A DNA stretch of 64,000 bases from Myxococcales bacterium (GTDB taxonomy: Bacteria > Myxococcota_A > Polyangia > Nannocystales > Nannocystaceae), in assembly GCA_020633315.1 (NCBI GenBank), contig JACKDV010000007.1, forward strand, positions 284,991-348,990, in the 5' to 3' direction. The notes beneath the pieces are model-generated. The model had not been told where the DNA came from. It did no database searches and saw only the letters and a program-made list of their open reading frames with translations. This document shows positions 38,138 to 46,313 of the stretch, in pieces. Position 1 is the first letter of the stretch. Every line of letters starts with the position of its first letter. Position numbers and translations under genes: made by a program.

Positions 38138-39355
38138 ATGGAATTCTCGATCCCACCGTCGCTCGCGCCCACCCTGGAGGCCCTGCGCCGCCTCGTCAAG
38201 GAGGAGCTGTTCCCCCTCGAGCCCCTGGCCCGCGAGTCGGGTTTCGCCGCCGTGGAGCCGCGCCTGCAGGAGCTGCGGGCCCGCTGCCGGGAGCGCGGCC
38301 TGTGGCTGCCCCAGATCCCCAAGGCCCACGGTGGCATGGGCCTGTCGGTGCTCGAGCACGGCCTGGTCAGCGAGGTGCTCGGCCGCTCGCCGCTGGGGCA
38401 CTACACCCTCAACTGCCAGGCCCCCGACGCGGGCAACATGGAGCTGCTGCTCGAGTTCGGCACCGAGGCCCAGCGCGAGCGCTGGCTGCGGCCGCTGCTC
38501 GCCGGCGAGATCCGTAGCTGCTTCGGCATGACCGAGCCCGAGCACGCGGGCAGCAACCCGGTGTGGCTGGGCACCCGCGCCGTGCGGGACGGCGACCACT
38601 GGGTGATCGACGGCCACAAGTGGTTCACCTCCTCGGCCGACGGCGCCGCGCTGTGCATCGTGATGGCGGTGACCGAGCCCGACGCGGCGCCCCACGAGCG
38701 CGCCAGCATGGTCCTGGTGCCCACCGACGCCGAGGGCTTCACCCTGGTGCGCAACATCCCCGTGATGGGCGAGGCCGGCGACGGCTGGATGAGCCACGCC
38801 GAGGTTCGCCTCGAGGGGGTGCGGGTGCCGGCCGAGAACCTGCTGGGCGCGTCCGGCCGGGGCTTCGCGCTGGCTCAGGCGCGGCTGGGGCCGGGCCGCA
38901 TCCACCACTGCATGCGCTGGATCGGGCTGTGCGAGCGGGCCTTCGACCTGATGGCCCAGCGCGCGCTCGAGCGGCGGCTGTCCCCCGAGCAGCGCCTCGG
39001 CGACACCCAGACCGTCCAGCACTGGATCGCCGAGTCGCGCGCCGAGATCGACGCCACCCGCCTGCTGGTGCTGCACGCCGCCTGGCGCATCGACGAGGTG
39101 GGGGTCAAGGCCGCTCGCGAGGACATCTCGCTCATCAAGTTCCACGCCGCCTCGGTGCTGCAGCGGGTGGTCGACCGCGCGATCCAGTGCCACGGCGCGC
39201 TGGGGATCACCGAGGACACCGTGCTGTCGTGGATCTACCGCCACGAGCGAGGCGCTCGCATCTACGACGGCCCCGACGAGGTGCACAAGACGGTGGTGGC
39301 GCGGAGGATCCTGCGGCGCTACGCCGAGGCGGCGAGCAAGGGAGGCCGGGCATGA
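38138..39355 (+). CDS. Acyl-CoA dehydrogenase, ACAD10/11-like
   Basis: The 405-residue flavoenzyme shows the acyl-CoA dehydrogenase pattern: CFGMTEPEHAGSNP (FAD/substrate loop), VIDGHKWFTSSADGA, VRVPAENLLG and the C-terminal QCHGALGITEDT with the IYDGPDEVHK signature. It most resembles the group that includes the dehydrogenase domain of mammalian ACAD10/ACAD11. Its stop overlaps the ATG of a kinase-like gene, which corresponds to the other domain of those proteins, supporting a role in 4-hydroxyacyl-CoA breakdown. That role is inference from the pair. Confidence 0.92.
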   Translation: MEFSIPPSLAPTLEALRRLVKEELFPLEPLARESGFAAVEPRLQELRARCRERGLWLPQIPKAHGGMGLSVLEHGLVSEVLGRSPLGHYTLNCQAPDAGNMELLLEFGTEAQRERWLRPLLAGEIRSCFGMTEPEHAGSNPVWLGTRAVRDGDHWVIDGHKWFTSSADGAALCIVMAVTEPDAAPHERASMVLVPTDAEGFTLVRNIPVMGEAGDGWMSHAEVRLEGVRVPAENLLGASGRGFALAQARLGPGRIHHCMRWIGLCERAFDLMAQRALERRLSPEQRLGDTQTVQHWIAESRAEIDATRLLVLHAAWRIDEVGVKAAREDISLIKFHAASVLQRVVDRAIQCHGALGITEDTVLSWIYRHERGARIYDGPDEVHKTVVARRILRRYAEAASKGGRA

Positions 39356-40416
39356 GCCAGGTCGACGGGACCAAGCCGGTCCGCGAGGGCGAGCAGCTCG
39401 ACCTCCCCGCGCTCGATGCCTACCTGGGGCGGGTGCTGCCCTCGATCACCGGAGCGCTGGTGGTCGAGCAGTTCCCCAGCGGCTACTCCAACCTCACCTA
39501 CCTGCTGCGCAAGGGCGACACCGAGCTGGTGCTGCGCCGCCCGCCCTTCAAGGTGCAGGTGAGATCGGGTCACGACATGGCACGCGAGCACCGGGTGCTC
39601 TCGGCCCTGCAGGGGGTGTACCCGCTCGCGCCGCGTCCGCTGGCCTACTGCGAGGACGAGGCGGTGATCGGCGCGCCCTTCTACGTGATGGAGCGCCGCC
39701 GCGGGATCATCCTGCGCAAGAAGGTGCCCCCCGAGCTGGGGGTCGACGAGGCCAAGCTGCGGCGCATGTGCGAGTCGCTGGTGGACGAGCTGGCCGCGCT
39801 GCACTCGATCGATCTCGAGTCGGCGGGGCTGGCCGACTTCGGGCGGCCCGAGGGCTACGCCCACCGCCAGGTGGAGGGCTGGATCGGGCGCTTCGAGAAG
39901 GCCAAGACCTCCGAGGTCCCCGACATCGATCGCATCGCCGGCTGGCTGCGCGAGCGGATCCCCGCCGACGGCACGCCCACCCTGGTGCACAACGACTACA
40001 AGTTCGACAACGTGATGCTCGATCCGGCCGATCCCTCCCGGATCGTGGCGGTGCTCGACTGGGAGATGTGCACGGTGGGCGACCCGCTGATGGATCTGGG
40101 CACCACCCTGGGCTACTGGGTGCAGCGCGACGACGACCTGCGCTGGCAGGCGATGGCCTTCGGCCCCACCAACGCCCCCGGGGCGCTCACCCGGCGCGAG
40201 CTGGCCGAGCGCTACGCCGAGCGAACCGGCCGCGACGTGAGCGACATGCTGTTCTACTACTGCTTCGCCCTGCTCAAGATCGCGGGCATCGTGCAGCAGA
40301 TCTACTTCCGCTGGAAGCAGGGCTACACCAAGGATCCGCGCTTCGGCATGCTCGACCAGATCGTGCTGGCGCTGGGGGCCACCGGGGTGCGGGCCATCGA
40401 TTCCGGGCGCTACTGA
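39352..40416 (+). CDS. Aminoglycoside-phosphotransferase-family kinase (ACAD10/11 partner)
   Basis: The 354-residue protein has the APH/choline-kinase fold. It contains the Gly-rich SGYSNLTYLLR, the Lys/Arg in ELVLRRPP, catalytic loop LVHNDYKFDNVML (HND with Asn) and the metal site VAVLDWEMCTVGDP. In mammalian ACAD10/11 the same kinase domain is fused to an acyl-CoA dehydrogenase; here the two are separate, overlapping genes (ATGA). The predicted reaction is phosphorylation of the 4-hydroxyl of an acyl-CoA, preparing it for elimination. It is convergent with a lipoprotein gene 22 bases away. Confidence 0.9.
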   Translation: MSQVDGTKPVREGEQLDLPALDAYLGRVLPSITGALVVEQFPSGYSNLTYLLRKGDTELVLRRPPFKVQVRSGHDMAREHRVLSALQGVYPLAPRPLAYCEDEAVIGAPFYVMERRRGIILRKKVPPELGVDEAKLRRMCESLVDELAALHSIDLESAGLADFGRPEGYAHRQVEGWIGRFEKAKTSEVPDIDRIAGWLRERIPADGTPTLVHNDYKFDNVMLDPADPSRIVAVLDWEMCTVGDPLMDLGTTLGYWVQRDDDLRWQAMAFGPTNAPGALTRRELAERYAERTGRDVSDMLFYYCFALLKIAGIVQQIYFRWKQGYTKDPRFGMLDQIVLALGATGVRAIDSGRY

Positions 40417-40438
40417 GCGGCGGCGGGCGCGAGCCGCC

Positions 40439-41185
40439 TCAGCGGCGCTTGCCCTCGATCCACCCGAAGAACGCGGCCGAGCGGCGCGAGAGGTCGCGGC
40501 CGAGCTTGGGGTGCTCGTGCACGTACTTGCGGTAGCCCCAGTACGGGTTCTCCTTCGAGCGCAGGTCCGCGCCGAGCACCTGGTACACCAGCGCCGCCTC
40601 GGCCAGCTCGAGCTCCCGCCGCTCGAGCGACGAGGGGCGGGTCTCGTTGATCGTGCCCAGCGACTTGCGCTTGCCCAGCTTCTCGACGGAGGTCGTGCCG
40701 TCGGTGAGGACCACGGTCACCCGGAAGGCGGGGGTGAACAGCAGGTACTCCGTGAGCCGCGAGGGGTTGGGCGCCATGGGGTAGAAGAACACCACCACCG
40801 CCGGCTCATTCGAGGGCCAGCTCTTGGGCAGCACCGGAGACAGCGTCCAGGTCTTCTTGGGATCGAGGCTCTCGGCGACGGCGGCCTCGGCCAGCTCCTT
40901 GGCTGCGGCCGGGGTGGTGACCGCGAAATCCCCCTCGGGCAGCACCATGCCCTCGGCCTCCCGCGTGGCGGCGTCCATCCCGGTCTGCTCGTTGAAGGAG
41001 GTCGAGACGTAGGTGTTCGCCTCGTGCTCGGGCCCTCCTTCGTCCAGGGCGTCCTCGTCCTCGACGGCCGCGGTCGGCTCGGGGGCGGTGGTCTCGGTCT
41101 TCGAGCGGCCGCATCCCGCGAGCGCGAGCAACGGGACGAGGAGCAGCACGAGCCGAGAGCCGGCGGGAGCGATGAGAGCGGCCAC
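40439..41185 (-). CDS. Lipoprotein of unknown function
   Basis: The 248-residue protein has a lipobox ALAGC (Cys25), an acidic Thr/Glu linker and a mixed alpha/beta domain from about residue 70 (for example PAVVVFFYPMAPNP, then SRLTEYLLFTPAFRVTVVLTD shortened here). It ends in a basic helix. No motif was recognised. It may form a periplasmic sensor or binding domain. Confidence 0.65.
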   Translation of the reverse strand: MAALIAPAGSRLVLLLVPLLALAGCGRSKTETTAPEPTAAVEDEDALDEGGPEHEANTYVSTSFNEQTGMDAATREAEGMVLPEGDFAVTTPAAAKELAEAAVAESLDPKKTWTLSPVLPKSWPSNEPAVVVFFYPMAPNPSRLTEYLLFTPAFRVTVVLTDGTTSVEKLGKRKSLGTINETRPSSLERRELELAEAALVYQVLGADLRSKENPYWGYRKYVHEHPKLGRDLSRRSAAFFGWIEGKRR

Positions 41186-41580
41186 GATCCCGCGATCGTT
41201 TCATTCCCAGTGCCGCGGGGCAACGCAGGGCCCGAGGTGGCAGCGCGAGGCCGCGGGCGGGGGCCGTGACGTCCTCGTGGCTCGTTCGTACCGCGGAGCC
41301 CCGAGCGGCCGGGGCCTCGCCGCCGGCTTGCCTCGTCGAGGCACGCCGAGGGAGGCGAGCGCGACGGCCGAGCGCGCCGGGCGATCGGTGTTCCGTGGCG
41401 TGACCTCGGCGAGACGCAGATCTTGCCGCGTCGATGCGACGCAGGCCCGCAGCCGTCGCGCTTGCCTGGATGGAAGGAGTGGTCAGACTTCGGCGTGCGA
41501 TGGCGAGGGGTCCGGGCGTGGCGCTCGGGCCGTTGCCGCGCCGATCGATTCTTCTCCAGCCGTCTACGGAGGATGGTCCC
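41186..41580. other. Intergenic region upstream of the Hsp20 gene
   Basis: This 395-base gap has no convincing gene; frames across it are Arg/Ala-rich. No CIRCE-type inverted repeat (TTAGCACTC-N9-GAGTGCTAA) is present. A ribosome binding site GGAGG lies at 41569-41573, eight bases before the Hsp20 start. Confidence 0.5.
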
Positions 41581-42141
41581 ATGGCCGATCTCAAGAAGTG
41601 GTTCCCGTTCAAGTTCAAGCGCAACACCGGCGAGGCCAAGGCCGCCGAGGAGAAGTCCCCGGCCCGCGTCCAGGCCACGCCAGCCAGCCTGTTCCCCGCC
41701 TTCGGCACGCCGATGGGCCAGCTGATGGCGCGGATGCTCGACGACCCGTTCTTCACCCGACCGCTGTCGATGTTCGGCGAGCACGATCGCTTCTTCGGCG
41801 ACTTCTCGCCCGCTGCCTTCACCCCCAGCGTCGACGTGGTCGACGAGGGCAAGGCGGTCAAGGTCACCGCGGAGCTGCCTGGCCTCGACAAGGACGACAT
41901 CCAGCTCGACGTGCACGAGGGCATGCTGACGCTGCGCGGCCACAAGAAGCACGAGGAGAAGCACGAGGAGGAGGGCTGCTACCGCACCGAGCGCTTCTAC
42001 GGCAGCTTCTCGCGGGCGGTGCCCCTGCCGGTCGACGTCGATCTCGGCGCCGCCGAGGCCAAGTTCGACAAGGGCGTGCTCACGGTGCGCTTCCCCAAGA
42101 AGGAAGGCGAGCAGAAGCAGCAGCGGATCCCGGTGAGCTAG
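41581..42141 (+). CDS. Small heat shock protein (Hsp20)
   Basis: The 186-residue chaperone has an alpha-crystallin domain at about residues 80-180. It opens with FTPSVDVVDEGKAVKVTAEL, continues with PGLDKDDIQLDVHEGMLTL, and ends with the GVLTVRFPK signature. The N-terminal arm is Lys/Phe-rich with a Met-rich segment. The protein prevents aggregation of unfolding proteins. The start follows GGAGG at 41569. It is convergent with the GspC-like gene, three bases away. Confidence 0.95.
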   Translation: MADLKKWFPFKFKRNTGEAKAAEEKSPARVQATPASLFPAFGTPMGQLMARMLDDPFFTRPLSMFGEHDRFFGDFSPAAFTPSVDVVDEGKAVKVTAELPGLDKDDIQLDVHEGMLTLRGHKKHEEKHEEEGCYRTERFYGSFSRAVPLPVDVDLGAAEAKFDKGVLTVRFPKKEGEQKQQRIPVS

Positions 42142-42144
42142 CCG

Positions 42145-43140
42145 CTACGAGCGGATCTCCACCTGCCGGGACACTCGCTGGCCGCGGCGGTCGACCGTCA
42201 CCTCGATGTGGGACGCGTGCCGCAGCTTGCCGAACAGTCCCGGCAGGGTGTCGAGGGTGAGGGGAGCGCCGCTCACCTCGGTGATCACGTCGCCGTTCTT
42301 CAGACCGAGCAGGTCGGGCAGCGTGCCCTTGCGGACGCCCCGGAGCTTGAAGCCGGGCGAGCCATCGGTGGTGGTGGTGGGTGCCGCCGCGCCCTGGCCC
42401 ATCAGCAGGTTGGGCTGGGCGATGAGCGACTCCACGAACGCCCGCTCCACCACGCAGTCGCCCTTGTCGTCGCAGGAGATGGCCTCCTCGGCGCCCGGGA
42501 TGGCGCGGCTGTTGGGCTTGGCCGCCGGCTCGGCGGCGGGCTTGGTCGCGCTCGGCTTGGGAGCCGGGGGCGGCACCGCGCCGAAGGGGATGTACTCGAG
42601 GCGCCCCGCGTTGACGATGTGCACCACCCCGGTCGTGACACGGACGACCTCGACCCCGGCGCTGGGGCTGTCGCCCACGCCGTAGAGGCCGCCGATGCCT
42701 CGCTCCACGTCGACCAGGGTGGCGACCGAGAGCTCGGGATCCTCGGACTCCATGGTGGCCGCCACCACCAGCGGCAGGGCGCTGCGCTGCGCCCCCGCGA
42801 GCTCGGCGTTGGTGGGATCGATCGCCCCTGGCTCGATCGGATCGGTGACCACCGGCGCGGGCCCGCAGGTGGGACACATCGGGTTGTAGCCGAGGATCCG
42901 CTCGGCCGTGCGCTCCGCCCGGCGAGCGCGGGCATCGATCGCGGTGCTCGTCTTCGCCAGCGTGGGCGCGTCCTCGTCCTCCTCGGGCTCGTCGTCGTCC
43001 TCGGCCGCGGGGCGCTCGCCGGTGCTCGACAGCAGGACCAGGGCCAGGACCGTGGTGGTGGTGTTGGCGGCCAGCGCCGTCACCATCGCCAGGCCGAGCA
43101 GCTTGACCACCCAGAAGTTGCGACGGAGGAGCCATTCCAC
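42145..43140 (-). CDS. gspC: GspC-like type II secretion protein with PDZ domain
   Basis: The protein (331 residues from GTG 43140) has a short basic N-terminus, one membrane span and an acidic linker. A domain matching the HR domain of GspC follows (LPLVVAATMESEDPELSVA, then YGVGDSPSAGVEVVRV), and a C-terminal PDZ-like domain has LPDLLGLKNGDVITEVSG. GspC links the inner-membrane platform to the secretin. A CPTCG element sits before the HR domain. No other gsp genes are in the window. An ATG at 43212 is in frame but would place 24 non-membrane residues first. Confidence 0.75.
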   Translation of the reverse strand: MEWLLRRNFWVVKLLGLAMVTALAANTTTTVLALVLLSSTGERPAAEDDDEPEEDEDAPTLAKTSTAIDARARRAERTAERILGYNPMCPTCGPAPVVTDPIEPGAIDPTNAELAGAQRSALPLVVAATMESEDPELSVATLVDVERGIGGLYGVGDSPSAGVEVVRVTTGVVHIVNAGRLEYIPFGAVPPPAPKPSATKPAAEPAAKPNSRAIPGAEEAISCDDKGDCVVERAFVESLIAQPNLLMGQGAAAPTTTTDGSPGFKLRGVRKGTLPDLLGLKNGDVITEVSGAPLTLDTLPGLFGKLRHASHIEVTVDRRGQRVSRQVEIRS

Positions 43141-43287
43141 GCCCCTTGGAGGGAGCAAGGACGTGGCCAAGGGAGCTTCTCCCGTCACCACGCACACTTG
43201 CCATCTTGTCACCGCGGCCGAAGGGACCGCTGCGTCACGGTGTCGTGGCGGCCGTTGTCAGACTGGCAACCGGCTCGACGCTTCGAC

Positions 43288-43683
43288 CTAGCGAGGCGGG
43301 GGCATGGGCGCCTTGTGGCTCTCGGGCGCGGGCATGGGCGGCTCGGGCATCGGAGCGGGCATGGGCGGCGGAGACCCGGGCATCGGCGGGTCGACGGCGT
43401 CACCCGTGGTCGAGTCCTCGAGGTCGTCGGGCGGTCCGCTGTCGGCGGGCATCGGCGGGTCGCCGTAGTCGTCGTCGGGTGGTCCGCTGTCGGCGGGCAT
43501 CGGCGGATCGCCGTAGCCGTCGTCGGGTGCGATCATCGGCGGCACGGCCTGGGGCTCCCGCTTGCAGCTCTCGATCGCGGCGCCCGAGAGGGTCAGCAGC
43601 AGCGCGCCGACGGTGGGGCGCACCAGGGCCGGGCCGCGGGGCGGTGGCGTGGGGATCACCTCGTCATCGTCTCGCGAGCCCAT
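43288..43683 (-). CDS. Pro-rich repeat protein, possible lipoprotein
   Basis: The 131-residue protein has a hydrophobic segment ending in AIESC (Cys40), which may be a weak lipobox. A Pro/Asp/Met-rich tail follows with two copies of a 16-residue repeat built on YGDPPMPADSGPPDD, then PMP repeats. Such tails act as extended spacers. No function is evident. A short membrane anchor plus Pro-rich tail could span the periplasm. Confidence 0.6.
   Translation of the reverse strand: MGSRDDDEVIPTPPPRGPALVRPTVGALLLTLSGAAIESCKREPQAVPPMIAPDDGYGDPPMPADSGPPDDDYGDPPMPADSGPPDDLEDSTTGDAVDPPMPGSPPPMPAPMPEPPMPAPESHKAPMPPPR
43423..43518 (-). repeat. Two 48-bp direct repeats
   Basis: Units at 43423-43470 and 43471-43518 differ at only a few bases and encode the 16-residue Pro-rich repeat; a third, partial copy follows. 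The near-identity suggests recent duplication. Confidence 0.85.
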
Positions 43684-43805
43684 GCCCCACTGTCACCCGG
43701 GGCCGGGTCGGTGTCAAAGCCCGGCACGAGCCGCGTCGTCACCCGAGGCTGGCTCGGCGACCAGGGCCGAGCCAGCCCTGGACGAGCCGGGCTCCGATCC
43801 GCGCA

Positions 43806-44222
43806 TCAGCGTCGGCCCTCGCGGCGCCGGGGGGCGGAGCGAGGGCTCGCGTCGGCCATGGTGGGGGCGCCCGGCTGGCCGGGCTCGACCTCGCTGGGCA
43901 TCAGGCACTGGATGTAGCCCTCGTGGACCCGCGAGCGGGTCACCCCCATGGCTCGTCGAGCGCTGCCGTCGTCGCCCAGGCGCTGGAACTCGCCCTCGCA
44001 CACCCGTCGCGCGGTCGCGTTCCAGCGCGAGCGCAGGGCACGGGAGGTGGACAGCGGGCCGCCCTCCACCGCCAGGTAGCGCGTGCCGTCCTCCCCGGGG
44101 GGCGAGACCACGGTCTGGTCGGGGCGCGCGAGCTGGGTGAGCAGCGGGAGCGCCCGCGCACAGCCCCCCAGCATGCCGCACAGGGCCACCAGGCAGGGCA
44201 GGGCGGTCGCGGGCCGGAGCAT
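43806..44222 (-). CDS. Small lipoprotein, unknown function
   Basis: The 138-residue protein has a lipobox MLGGC (Cys21). It has two more Cys (in VCEGEFQ and IQCLMP) which may form a disulfide, and a basic Arg/Pro-rich C-terminus. No family was recognised. The start at 44222 opens the signal peptide; an in-frame ATG lies seven codons upstream. Confidence 0.62.
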   Translation of the reverse strand: MLRPATALPCLVALCGMLGGCARALPLLTQLARPDQTVVSPPGEDGTRYLAVEGGPLSTSRALRSRWNATARRVCEGEFQRLGDDGSARRAMGVTRSRVHEGYIQCLMPSEVEPGQPGAPTMADASPRSAPRRREGRR

Positions 44223-44283
44223 CGTCGACCCACGATGCCACAAGCGGCCCGGGCCGCGCCAAATTCCGGCGCTCGAGCCCTGC

Positions 44284-45285
44284 TCAGCCCACCACCTCGG
44301 CCAGCGCCTCCGCGTGGGCGTACAGCCCGTGCAGCCCGCCGGTGTGGATGAACAGAACGTCGTGCATCCGGGCGAAGGGCTCGGCGTGCCATAGCTGCGA
44401 CAGCGCGTGGAAGGCCTTGCCGCCGTAGACGGGGTCGAGGATCACCCCCTCGAGCCGCGCCAGCATCACCAGGGCGGCGAGCTCCTCGGGGCGGGTCTGG
44501 CCGTAGCCCAGTCCCACGTAGCCGTCGATGAGGTCGATCTCGTGGGGGGGCACGGTCACCGGCAGCCCGTAGATCTCGGCCGTGGCGGCGCACAGCCCCG
44601 CGATGCGCTCGCGGAAGTAGCTCGCGTCGTCGCACACGTTGATCCCGTAGAGCTGGGCCCCCAGCCCGCACAGGCGCAGACCCAGCTCGAGCCCCGCGCT
44701 GGTGCCCCCCGAGCCCACCGCGTGCACGATGGCGTCGAAGCGCAGGCCGTGCTCGCGCTCGGCGTCGGCGATCTCGCGGGCGGCCTCGATGTAGCCCCAG
44801 CTCCCCACCGGCATGCTGCAGCCCTCGGCGATCACGTAGGGCCGGCGACCCGCCGCGCGCAGGCGCTCGGCCACCCGGTCCATCACCGCGCCGTGCTGCC
44901 GGTACTGCTCGGGGGTGACCCACTCGATCTCTGCACCGAGCACCTCGTCGAGCAGCAGGTTGCCCGTGCTCGTCGCCGGCGGCTCGCCGCGCAGCACCAG
45001 GCTGATGCGCAGCCCCATGCGCCGGGCCAGGGCCGCGGTGGCGCGGCAGTGGTTGGACTGGATCCCGCCGCAGGTCACCAGGGTGTCGGCGCCCTGGTCG
45101 ATCGCCTCTCGCACCGCGTACTGCAGCTTGCGGATCTTGTTGCCGCTGAGCAGCGTGCCGGTGTCGTCATCGTGCTTGATCCACAGGGTGGCCCCGCCCC
45201 AGGCCTTCGACAGCCTCGCCAGCGGCCGCACTCGCGTGGGCAGGCTGGCGACGTCGAGGCGCGGCGGGGGCATCGGCGGGATCAT
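44284..45285 (-). CDS. PLP-dependent D-cysteine desulfhydrase / ACC deaminase family
   Basis: The 333-residue enzyme has the fold-type II PLP motif SGNKIRKLQY, whose Lys binds the cofactor. It also has the phosphate-side GGIQSNHCRATAA, the Gly loop HAVGSGGTSAGLELG and GGLHGLY near the C-terminus. Members break D-cysteine to pyruvate, H2S and ammonia, or 1-aminocyclopropane-1-carboxylate to 2-oxobutyrate. The sequence alone does not settle which. It is divergent from the EEP-fold gene. Confidence 0.9.
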   Translation of the reverse strand: MIPPMPPPRLDVASLPTRVRPLARLSKAWGGATLWIKHDDDTGTLLSGNKIRKLQYAVREAIDQGADTLVTCGGIQSNHCRATAALARRMGLRISLVLRGEPPATSTGNLLLDEVLGAEIEWVTPEQYRQHGAVMDRVAERLRAAGRRPYVIAEGCSMPVGSWGYIEAAREIADAEREHGLRFDAIVHAVGSGGTSAGLELGLRLCGLGAQLYGINVCDDASYFRERIAGLCAATAEIYGLPVTVPPHEIDLIDGYVGLGYGQTRPEELAALVMLARLEGVILDPVYGGKAFHALSQLWHAEPFARMHDVLFIHTGGLHGLYAHAEALAEVVG

Positions 45286-45326
45286 GGGGCGATCCTACGC
45301 CAGCGCCGATGCGGTAGGCTGGTCCC

Positions 45327-46310
45327 ATGAGGGCACGAGGGCGAGCGTGGTCGCTGGGGCTCGGTATCGTCGCCGCGGGCTGTCCCGAAGGGGGCGAGGG
45401 CGACGGTGGGGGCAGCGTCGGCACGAGCACGGCCGACAGTGGATCCACCGCGGCCTCCACCGACTCGTCCACCACCCAGGCGATGCCCGACGGCAGCTCC
45501 GGCGAGTCGTCCTCGTCGAGCGGAGGCGGGCTCGACTTCCCGCCCGGGGAATTCGACCTGCTCACCTACAACGTGGCCGGCCTGCCGCAGGGGATCTCCA
45601 GCTCCAATCCCGAGCAGAACATCCCGCAGATCTCCCCCCTGCTCGACGCCTTCGACCTGGTGCTGGTGCAGGAGGACTTCTGGTACCACGAGCAGCTCTC
45701 GGCCGAGGTCACGCTGCCCTACGCGAGCATGCCGTGGTCGGAGATGCCGACCCTCGAGGACATCGGCGACGGCCTCAACCGCTTCGGGATCCACCCCTTC
45801 GTCGACCACGAGCGGGTGGCTTGGTACGACTGCCACGGCACGGTCGACTGCGCCAGCGACTGCCTGGCCACCAAGGGCTGGAGCTTCGCCCGCACCACCC
45901 TCGCCGAGGGCGTGGAGGTGGACGTATACAACCTGCACATGGAGGCGGGCGGCTGCCCCGAGGACATCGAGATCCGCACCAACGCGGCGCAGGACCTGGT
46001 GGACGCGATCGCCGAGCGCTCGAGCGGCCGGGCGGTGATCGTGGGCGGCGACTTCAACCTGAGCGCCGAGGATCCCGAGGACGTGGAGCCGCTGGGCATC
46101 ATCCTCGAGGGCGCCGGCCTGAGCGACGCCTGCGATGCGGTCTCGTGCGGCGACCAGCGCATCGACCACGTGATGGTGCGCGACGGCGGCGGGGTGGCGC
46201 TGCGGGTGCAGCAGTGGTGGATCCCCGAGCCGTTCGTGGATGCGCGGAGCGGCGAGCCGCTCTCGGATCACCTGCCGGTGGCGGTCACCCTGCGCTTCGA
46301 GCCCGAGTAG
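45327..46310 (+). CDS. Endonuclease/exonuclease/phosphatase-fold lipoprotein
   Basis: The 327-residue protein has a lipobox VAAGC (Cys19) and a Ser/Thr/Asp-rich linker (about 25-70). The EEP-fold follows with LTYNVAG, VLVQED (metal Glu), VYNLHMEAG, VGGDFNLS and the terminal SDHLPV with catalytic His. Secreted members include sphingomyelinase- and DNase-like enzymes; extra Cys (CHGTVDCASDC) suggest disulfides. It acts outside the cytoplasm. It is convergent with the phosphorylase gene, three bases away. Confidence 0.88.
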   Translation: MRARGRAWSLGLGIVAAGCPEGGEGDGGGSVGTSTADSGSTAASTDSSTTQAMPDGSSGESSSSSGGGLDFPPGEFDLLTYNVAGLPQGISSSNPEQNIPQISPLLDAFDLVLVQEDFWYHEQLSAEVTLPYASMPWSEMPTLEDIGDGLNRFGIHPFVDHERVAWYDCHGTVDCASDCLATKGWSFARTTLAEGVEVDVYNLHMEAGGCPEDIEIRTNAAQDLVDAIAERSSGRAVIVGGDFNLSAEDPEDVEPLGIILEGAGLSDACDAVSCGDQRIDHVMVRDGGGVALRVQQWWIPEPFVDARSGEPLSDHLPVAVTLRFEPE

Positions 46311-46313
46311 GGC

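Noticed and set aside
41186..41580. CIRCE or ROSE element upstream of Hsp20
   Set aside because: No CIRCE inverted repeat is found, and no structure pairs convincingly with the ribosome binding site.
43423..43518. CRISPR-like 48-bp repeats
   Set aside because: They are adjacent direct repeats in a coding region and encode a Pro-rich peptide; no spacers.
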